The translations under genes and the position numbers were made by a program. Shown here one piece after another: positions 59,658 to 64,000 of a DNA stretch of 64,000 bases. Below the pieces are notes generated by a model. It saw only the letters and a program-made list of their open reading frames with translations. It ran no database searches and had not been told where the DNA came from. The DNA comes from Rhodospirillaceae bacterium. GTDB lineage: Bacteria > Pseudomonadota > Alphaproteobacteria > Kiloniellales > DSM-21159. Location: contig CP030885.1 in assembly GCA_006969625.1 (NCBI GenBank), positions 1,364,001 through 1,428,000 on the forward strand. The letters run 5' to 3'. Every line of letters begins with the position of its first letter. The first letter of the stretch is position 1.

Positions 59658-60743
59658 ATGCTTTCACCCGCCATACAACTCCCGGATGAGCGACGCCAGC
59701 TTGCCGCCGAAGCACCTCGGTCGATTGCGGGATACCGCCTGGAGCGTATCGGTCCGGGCGAAGCGGCCGCCTTGCCGGCCGGCTTCCGCAGCGTCTACGG
59801 CGAGCATTATCTCTCCGCCGCCGTTTATGACGCGGCGGCGACCGCGGAGGCGCTGGCGTCCGACCGCCAGCGCTCCTTCGTGGCGTCTGCGCCGGACGGC
59901 AGCTTCGCCGGCCACGTCGCCCTGCTCCGCTCGGCGCCGAACCCGCGCATCTTCGAGGTCGGCCAGGGGATCGTCGTTCCCGAGCATCGCCGCGGCGGCG
60001 TCCTGCGGCACCTCTTCGCCATGATGGTCGAGGCCGCGCGCGCGGACCCGCAGTGCGACGCCGTCTATGGCACGGCGCTGACCAACCACACGATCTCGCA
60101 GAAGGTGCTGGGGCAATACGGTTTCTGCGACACCGGGCTTGAAATCGATTACGTGCCGCAGCGCATGCTGGCGAGTGAGGGCGTGCAGGGGCCGATCGCC
60201 ACCCTGGTGCAGTACCTGGAGTTCGGCAAGCGCCCGGCGGCGCCGGCCTATCTGACACCGGAGCTGGCCGACTGGGCGGCGCGCCTGCTGCCGGATGGGG
60301 GGCGGGCCGGGGCGATCGTGCCGGTCGCCCATGCGTCCCAGCCTGTGGGGCCCGGAGGGGTCGGTGTGCTCGACATGCCGCGCTTCGACATGGCCCGCCT
60401 GACCGTCGCGACGGCGGGAACGGAGTTGCCCGTGCGCCTCGCCCAACTCGAACGCGCGGCGGCGACGCGCGGGCGGCGCACAGTGCAGGTCGTTCTGGCC
60501 CTCGACCGGCCGGTGGCGGTCTGGGCCATCGCCTGCCTGCGCACGCGCGGCTATGCCTTCAGCGGACTGTTGCCGCGTTTCTTCCCGGGCGGTGGTCACG
60601 GCGCCATCTTCTACCGCAGCTTCGCGGCGCCGAACTTCGCCGAGATCCGCACCTGGAGCGGCACGGCGGCCTGGCTGCTGGAACGGGTCCGTACCGATTG
60701 GCAGGGCATGCGCGACCCCCTGGCGGCGCGCCACGCCGGCTGA
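59658..60743 (+). CDS. GNAT-family N-acetyltransferase-like protein with C-terminal extension
   Basis: A 361-residue protein. Residues ~25-175 have a GNAT fold: FAGHVALLRSAPNPRIFEVGQGIVVPEHRRGGVLRHLF (conserved acetyl-CoA loop region at VVPEHRRGGVLRHLF), then GTALTNHTISQKVLGQYGF. The C-terminal half (~180-361), with VARLTVAT-like strands and RRTVQVVLALDRPVAVWAIACLRTRGYAFSGLLPRFF, resembles a second degenerate GNAT half. The acceptor is unknown. The ATG at 59658 has only a weak ribosome site 13 bp upstream. The gene ends 15 bp from the convergent GNAT gene. Confidence 0.7.
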   Translation: MLSPAIQLPDERRQLAAEAPRSIAGYRLERIGPGEAAALPAGFRSVYGEHYLSAAVYDAAATAEALASDRQRSFVASAPDGSFAGHVALLRSAPNPRIFEVGQGIVVPEHRRGGVLRHLFAMMVEAARADPQCDAVYGTALTNHTISQKVLGQYGFCDTGLEIDYVPQRMLASEGVQGPIATLVQYLEFGKRPAAPAYLTPELADWAARLLPDGGRAGAIVPVAHASQPVGPGGVGVLDMPRFDMARLTVATAGTELPVRLAQLERAAATRGRRTVQVVLALDRPVAVWAIACLRTRGYAFSGLLPRFFPGGGHGAIFYRSFAAPNFAEIRTWSGTAAWLLERVRTDWQGMRDPLAARHAG

Positions 60744-60758
60744 AACCCTGGCGGCCGG

Positions 60759-61265
60759 TCATCCCCAGGACTCGTCTGCCAACTCCGCCATGCCGTCCCC
60801 GGAGATCAGGAAGACGTTCTTGTCGAGCGTGCGCAGGCCCGGAAGGGTCTTGTAGAAGCGGACGGCACGGCGGTTGAAGCGATCGACGGTCCAGACCAGC
60901 CGCGTCCAGCCGCGTGTCCGCGCGATTCGGGCCATCTCCGCCATCAAGGCACGCCCGACGCCCTGGCTGCGCAGGGCGTCGACCACGTAGATTTCCTTCA
61001 GGAAGAGCGACAGTTCGCAGTCGGTGGTCCAGAACACCGGCGCATAGATGGCGAAGCCCACCGGCAGGCCGTCGCGTTCGGCCAGCAGTGCCTCGAAGCC
61101 CGGCTCGCGGTCGATGCGCCGGCGTAGCCGCTCGGCCATCTCCGGCGCCGCCAAGGGTTGCGGGTCGCCGTAGAAGGCGAAGGCTTCCAGCAGCAGCGCC
61201 GCAAGCCGCCCACAGTCGGCCGGGCCAGCGCGGCGCAGGGCGATGGCGGCGCGCAGATCGGTCAC
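60759..61265 (-). CDS. GNAT-family N-acetyltransferase
   Basis: A 168-residue protein from the GTG at 61265, overlapping the aroC stop as [22 protein letters not shown] opens the fold, [32 protein letters not shown] is the acetyl-CoA binding region with the Q/RxxGxG/A motif (quoted as strand and helix), and [17 protein letters not shown] is the typical final helix and strand. It is similar to the small polyamine/amino-acid acetyltransferases such as the SSAT group ([18 protein letters not shown]), but the substrate is not certain. A longer frame upstream overlaps aroC and is not coding. Confidence 0.85.
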   Translation of the reverse strand: MTDLRAAIALRRAGPADCGRLAALLLEAFAFYGDPQPLAAPEMAERLRRRIDREPGFEALLAERDGLPVGFAIYAPVFWTTDCELSLFLKEIYVVDALRSQGVGRALMAEMARIARTRGWTRLVWTVDRFNRRAVRFYKTLPGLRTLDKNVFLISGDGMAELADESWG

Positions 61266-62374
61266 GACGGCCCCGTCACGCCGCCGGTCCCTCCGATCTG
61301 ACCGCGATGCCGCAGCAGGTGGTCGGCGAGCACTACCGCCATCATCGCCTCGCCTACCGGAACCGCGCGGATGCCGACGCAGGGGTCGTGCCGGCCCTTG
61401 GTGACGATCTCGGTCTCCTGGCCGAAGCGGTCGACGGTGCGCCGCGGCGTCAGGATCGAGCTGGTCGGCTTGACGGCGAAGCGCACGACCAGCGGCTGGC
61501 CGGTCGAGATCCCGCCCAGCACGCCGCCGGCGCAGTTGGTCAGGAAGGCGATGCGGCCGTCGGCCATGCGCATCTCGTCTGCGTTGTCCTCGCCCGACAG
61601 GCGCGCCGCCGCAAAGCCCGCGCCGATCTCCACCCCCTTGACCGCGTTGATCGACATCATCGCCTTGGCGAGGTCGGCGTCGAGCTTGTCGTACACCGGC
61701 TCGCCGAGGCCCAGCGGCACGCCCTCTGCCACTACCTCGACCACGGCCCCGAGGGAGGAGCCCTGCTTGCGCGCGGCATCGAGCAGGCCGCCCCAGCGCG
61801 CCGCCGCCTCGGCGTCGGGGCAGAAGAAGGGGTTGCGGTCGACCTCGTCCCAGGTCCAGGCGTCGCGGTCGATGCCGTCGCCGCCCATCTCCACCAGGCC
61901 GGCGCGGATCGTCACGGCGCCCGAGCCGAGCAGATGATCCAGCACCTTGCGCGCGACGCCGCCGGCCGCCACCCGCATCGCCGTCTCGCGCGCCGAGGAA
62001 CGGCCGCCGCCTCGGTAGTCGCGGATGCCGTACTTGCCCCAATAGGTCACGTCGGCGTGGCCGGGCCGGAACTTGTCGGCGATTTCGCCGTAGTCCTTGG
62101 AGCGCTGGTCGGCGTTGCGGATCTCGAGCGCGATGGGCGTTCCGGTCGTCCGGCCCTCGAACACGCCGGAGAGGATGGTCACCCGATCCTCCTCGCGACG
62201 CTGGGTAGTGTAGCGCGACTGACCCGGTTTGCGCTGGTCCAGGTAGGGCTGGATATCCGCCTCGGCGAGCGGGATCAGCGGCGGCACGCCCTCGACGACG
62301 CAGCCGATCGCGGGCCCGTGGCTTTCGCCCCAGGTGGTGAAGCGGAAGGCCTGGCCGAAGGCATTGCCTGGCAC
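61262..62374 (-). CDS. aroC: Chorismate synthase
   Basis: A 370-residue enzyme that converts EPSP to chorismate using reduced FMN, the last step of the shikimate pathway. I place the start at the GTG at 62374 (VPGNAFGQ), 16 bp after fabI, with AGGGG upstream; the longer frame adds 17 residues from the fabI 3' end. Landmarks are [50 protein letters not shown] (residues ~98-127, quoted as two motifs) and [19 protein letters not shown]. It is in an operon with fabI upstream and the GNAT gene downstream. Confidence 0.96.
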   Translation of the reverse strand: MPGNAFGQAFRFTTWGESHGPAIGCVVEGVPPLIPLAEADIQPYLDQRKPGQSRYTTQRREEDRVTILSGVFEGRTTGTPIALEIRNADQRSKDYGEIADKFRPGHADVTYWGKYGIRDYRGGGRSSARETAMRVAAGGVARKVLDHLLGSGAVTIRAGLVEMGGDGIDRDAWTWDEVDRNPFFCPDAEAAARWGGLLDAARKQGSSLGAVVEVVAEGVPLGLGEPVYDKLDADLAKAMMSINAVKGVEIGAGFAAARLSGEDNADEMRMADGRIAFLTNCAGGVLGGISTGQPLVVRFAVKPTSSILTPRRTVDRFGQETEIVTKGRHDPCVGIRAVPVGEAMMAVVLADHLLRHRGQIGGTGGVTGPS

Positions 62375-62390
62375 GGCGCGGTCCCCTGTC

Positions 62391-63230
62391 CTAGCCCTGG
62401 ACGCGGAAGCCCTCGAGCAGCTCACGGATCTGCGGCGCGGCCTCGACGGCCATCATGCCGACCGTGTGGTAGCCGGAATCGACATGGTGCACCTCGCCCG
62501 TCACCCCGCCTGAGAGGTCGGACAACAGGTAGAGCGCGGCGCCGCCGACCTGTTCCTGCGTCACGTTGCGTCGCAGCGGCGAATTGTACTCGTTCCACTT
62601 CAGGATGTAGCGGAAGTCGCCGATCCCGGAGGCGGCCAGGGTGCGGATCGGTCCGGCCGAAATGGCGTTGACCCGGATGTCCGCTTCGCCGAGATCGGAG
62701 GCGAGATAGCGCACCGAGGCCTCCAGCGCGGCCTTGGCGACGCCCATCACGTTGTAGTGCGGCATGACCCGCTCGGCGCCGTAGTAGGTGAGGGTCAGCA
62801 GGCTGCCGCCCGCCTTCATCATCGGCACCGCGCGCTGGGCGACGGCGGTGAAGGAGTAGCAGGAGATGTCGAGCGAGCGCAGGAAGTTGTCCCGTGTCGT
62901 CTGAAGGTACTTGCCCTTGAGCTGGTCCTTGTCCGCGTAGGCGATGGCGTGCACCAGGAAGTCCAGCCCGTCCCAGCGCTCGGCCAAGGAGGCGAAGGCG
63001 GCGTCGACGGAGGCGTCGTCGCTGACGTCGCACGGCATCAGCAGATCGCTGCCGACGCTCTCGGCCAGGGGGCGCACACGCTTCTCGAGCGCGTCGCCCT
63101 GGTAGGTGAAGGCCAACTCCGCCCCTTGCGCCCGTACGGCCTGGGCGATGCCCCAAGCGATCGACCGTTCGTTCGCGACCCCCATGACGAGGCCGCGTTT
63201 GCCGCTCATCAGCGCAGGCGAATCCGACAT
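62391..63230 (-). CDS. fabI: Enoyl-[acyl-carrier-protein] reductase (NADH), FabI type
   Basis: A 279-residue short-chain dehydrogenase that reduces enoyl-ACP in fatty-acid elongation and is the target of triclosan in sensitive strains. Seen are the cofactor region [50 protein letters not shown] and the catalytic Tyr and Lys in [21 protein letters not shown] (Y-x6-M-x-K spacing of FabI). The end [22 protein letters not shown] is typical. A good promoter-like pair lies 180-205 bp upstream. Confidence 0.96.
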   Translation of the reverse strand: MSDSPALMSGKRGLVMGVANERSIAWGIAQAVRAQGAELAFTYQGDALEKRVRPLAESVGSDLLMPCDVSDDASVDAAFASLAERWDGLDFLVHAIAYADKDQLKGKYLQTTRDNFLRSLDISCYSFTAVAQRAVPMMKAGGSLLTLTYYGAERVMPHYNVMGVAKAALEASVRYLASDLGEADIRVNAISAGPIRTLAASGIGDFRYILKWNEYNSPLRRNVTQEQVGGAALYLLSDLSGGVTGEVHHVDSGYHTVGMMAVEAAPQIRELLEGFRVQG

Positions 63231-63564
63231 GCTCTTCCCGATGCTTCCCCGGGCCGGCGCGCTTCAGGGCGCAAAGCGGGCTGGCCGAAATTGCTGCTTT
63301 ACCCCGCCAGGCGGAGCGGACAAGACGGACCGCAGACCACGGCGGACCCGGCTGCGCGCACCGGAGGCGCGTCTGCCGATCCATCCCGACCCGGCCGGCG
63401 GCGGCGCATCCTACACTATGGGTTCGACAGGTCAAAGGCGCCCTGAAGCTGCGGATTCGCGCGACTTTGGCCGGATTTCGGCTGCCTCTCGCGCCAATCC
63501 TCGAGACGGCGTGCAGACCGACTCGATGGCAGCGAAGCTCGGCTCGGTACGTTACCCTTGAGCG
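63231..63564. other. Divergent promoter region between fabI and the YihY-family gene
   Basis: These 334 bases carry no supported gene. On the minus strand a sigma-70-like promoter for fabI is visible at 63408-63435. The leader between it and fabI (~170 bp) shows no clear riboswitch or hairpin. Nothing distinctive was found for the plus-strand gene beyond a weak site before its ATG. Confidence 0.5.
63408..63435 (-). promoter_or_regulatory. Candidate promoter of fabI-aroC-GNAT operon
   Basis: Reading the minus strand, TTGACC (63435-63430) is followed after 16 bases by TAGGAT (63413-63408), matching 5 and 4 of 6 consensus bases of a sigma-70-type promoter. Transcription would start near 63400 and give a leader of about 170 bases before the fabI ATG. 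Confidence 0.45.
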
Positions 63565-64000
63565 ATGAAGGACGACTTCCAGTCCCGCACCCGCGAAGGC
63601 GCAGACGCGCTGCAAGGGCTCGGTCCGCCCGCTGGTCCGCTCGGCCGGCTGCAGGCTGCCGCCCTGCGCACGGGTCGCTTCGTGGGCTTCGTGTATGCGC
63701 GCTTCACCGACGACCGAGGGTTGCAGCTCGCCTCCGGCCTGTCTTACGTCTCGCTGTTGGCGTTGGTGCCGATGCTGGCCATCGGCTTGGCGATCCTCGC
63801 CGCCTTTCCAGCCTTCGACGAGGCGCGCCGGCAGTTTTACGAACTGGTGCTCTCCGTCGTGCCGCCCGGCAGCCAGAGCCGTATCGAGCCCTACTACACA
63901 AGCTTCATCGAGAATGCCGCCGACCTGACCGGACCGGGCGTCGTCGGCCTGGCGCTCACGGCCATTCTCCTGCTCAACACCATCGACGAGGCGCTCAGCC
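63565..64000 (+). CDS. YihY/UPF0761-family membrane protein, N-terminal part
   Basis: The frame opens at the ATG at 63565 and runs off the window edge, giving 145 residues of an expected 280 to 450. After a ~35-residue cytoplasmic start comes FVYARFTDDRGLQLASGLSYVSLLALVPMLAIGLAIL, where ASGLSYVSLLALVP is the family signature of the first membrane segment, and later VVGLALTAILLLNTIDEALS. The YihY (formerly RNase BN) family are polytopic inner-membrane proteins of unknown function. Confidence 0.85.
   Translation, partial: MKDDFQSRTREGADALQGLGPPAGPLGRLQAAALRTGRFVGFVYARFTDDRGLQLASGLSYVSLLALVPMLAIGLAILAAFPAFDEARRQFYELVLSVVPPGSQSRIEPYYTSFIENAADLTGPGVVGLALTAILLLNTIDEALS

Noticed and set aside
1..64000. 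CRISPR arrays, rRNA or tRNA genes, insertion sequences
   Set aside because: No regularly spaced direct repeats, no cloverleaf or rRNA-like sequence and no transposase-like frame were recognised while reading both strands; a dedicated tRNA/Rfam scan was not possible.

Overview
The window is high-GC, tightly packed chromosomal DNA from an alphaproteobacterium, most likely Rhodospirillales-like. The long form of dCTP deaminase, a DUF1491 protein, an ExoD-family protein, an EcfG-like sigma factor and the run histone-deacetylase-like / xseB / dxs / MATE / tlyA all fit that group. No rRNA, tRNA, CRISPR array, transposase or phage capsid, terminase or lysis gene was seen.

Positions 525-24549 (minus strand) hold the main accessory feature: an 18-gene operon for an extracellular contractile injection system (eCIS, the Afp/PVC/MAC class). 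Transcription runs from a small conserved protein through one sheath, one tube, a T4 gp26-like baseplate protein, a QR-repeat protein, a DUF4255 (Pvc16-like) terminator, an AAA+ ATPase (Pvc15-like), a 70-aa protein, a tube-initiator protein (Pvc7-like), a LysM-like protein, separate gpD and gpV hub/spike genes, gp25, two baseplate-J proteins, a tail-protein-I-like protein with a probable beta-helix, a 1172-aa accessory protein and a 1327-aa DUF4157 protein that is the best cargo candidate. Many junctions are 4-bp ATGA/GTGA overlaps, so the genes are translationally coupled. The DUF4157 protein ends in a tandemly duplicated module marked by EADH and YRPxHR that I do not recognise. A SARP/BTAD-type regulator (24851-25690) lies just upstream. 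Between it and the operon is a perfect heptamer direct repeat with an 11-bp period, the geometry SARP regulators bind, so I infer that this regulator switches on the injection system.

Positions 25932-33169 carry an ExoD-like membrane protein, an EcfG-like sigma factor behind a hairpin-rich leader with an orphan intrinsic terminator, and a four-gene polyamine-type ABC importer. Its first permease has an unusual coiled-coil insertion. A hypothetical protein follows.

Positions 33140-41685 are housekeeping: a TPR protein, a DUF1491 protein, a SpmA/SpmB-like nucleoside-recognition membrane protein, a lipoprotein, the queuosine operon (XRE regulator, queA, tgt, queG), a glycerophosphodiester phosphodiesterase, a DUF423 protein and a TusA-like protein. 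Positions 41689-47446 hold an RND pump with its adaptor and dcd.

Positions 47608-53671 carry the histone-deacetylase-like gene, a decayed parDE toxin-antitoxin module, xseB, dxs (with a 9-bp inverted repeat beside its start), a REP-like palindrome, a MATE exporter and tlyA. Positions 53676-64000 hold sppA, an AhpD-like protein, a TrmA/RlmD-family RNA methyltransferase, a possible 23-aa membrane microprotein beside a sodium:solute symporter, two GNAT proteins, aroC, fabI and the start of a YihY-family gene. The window opens inside an outer-membrane efflux factor gene.
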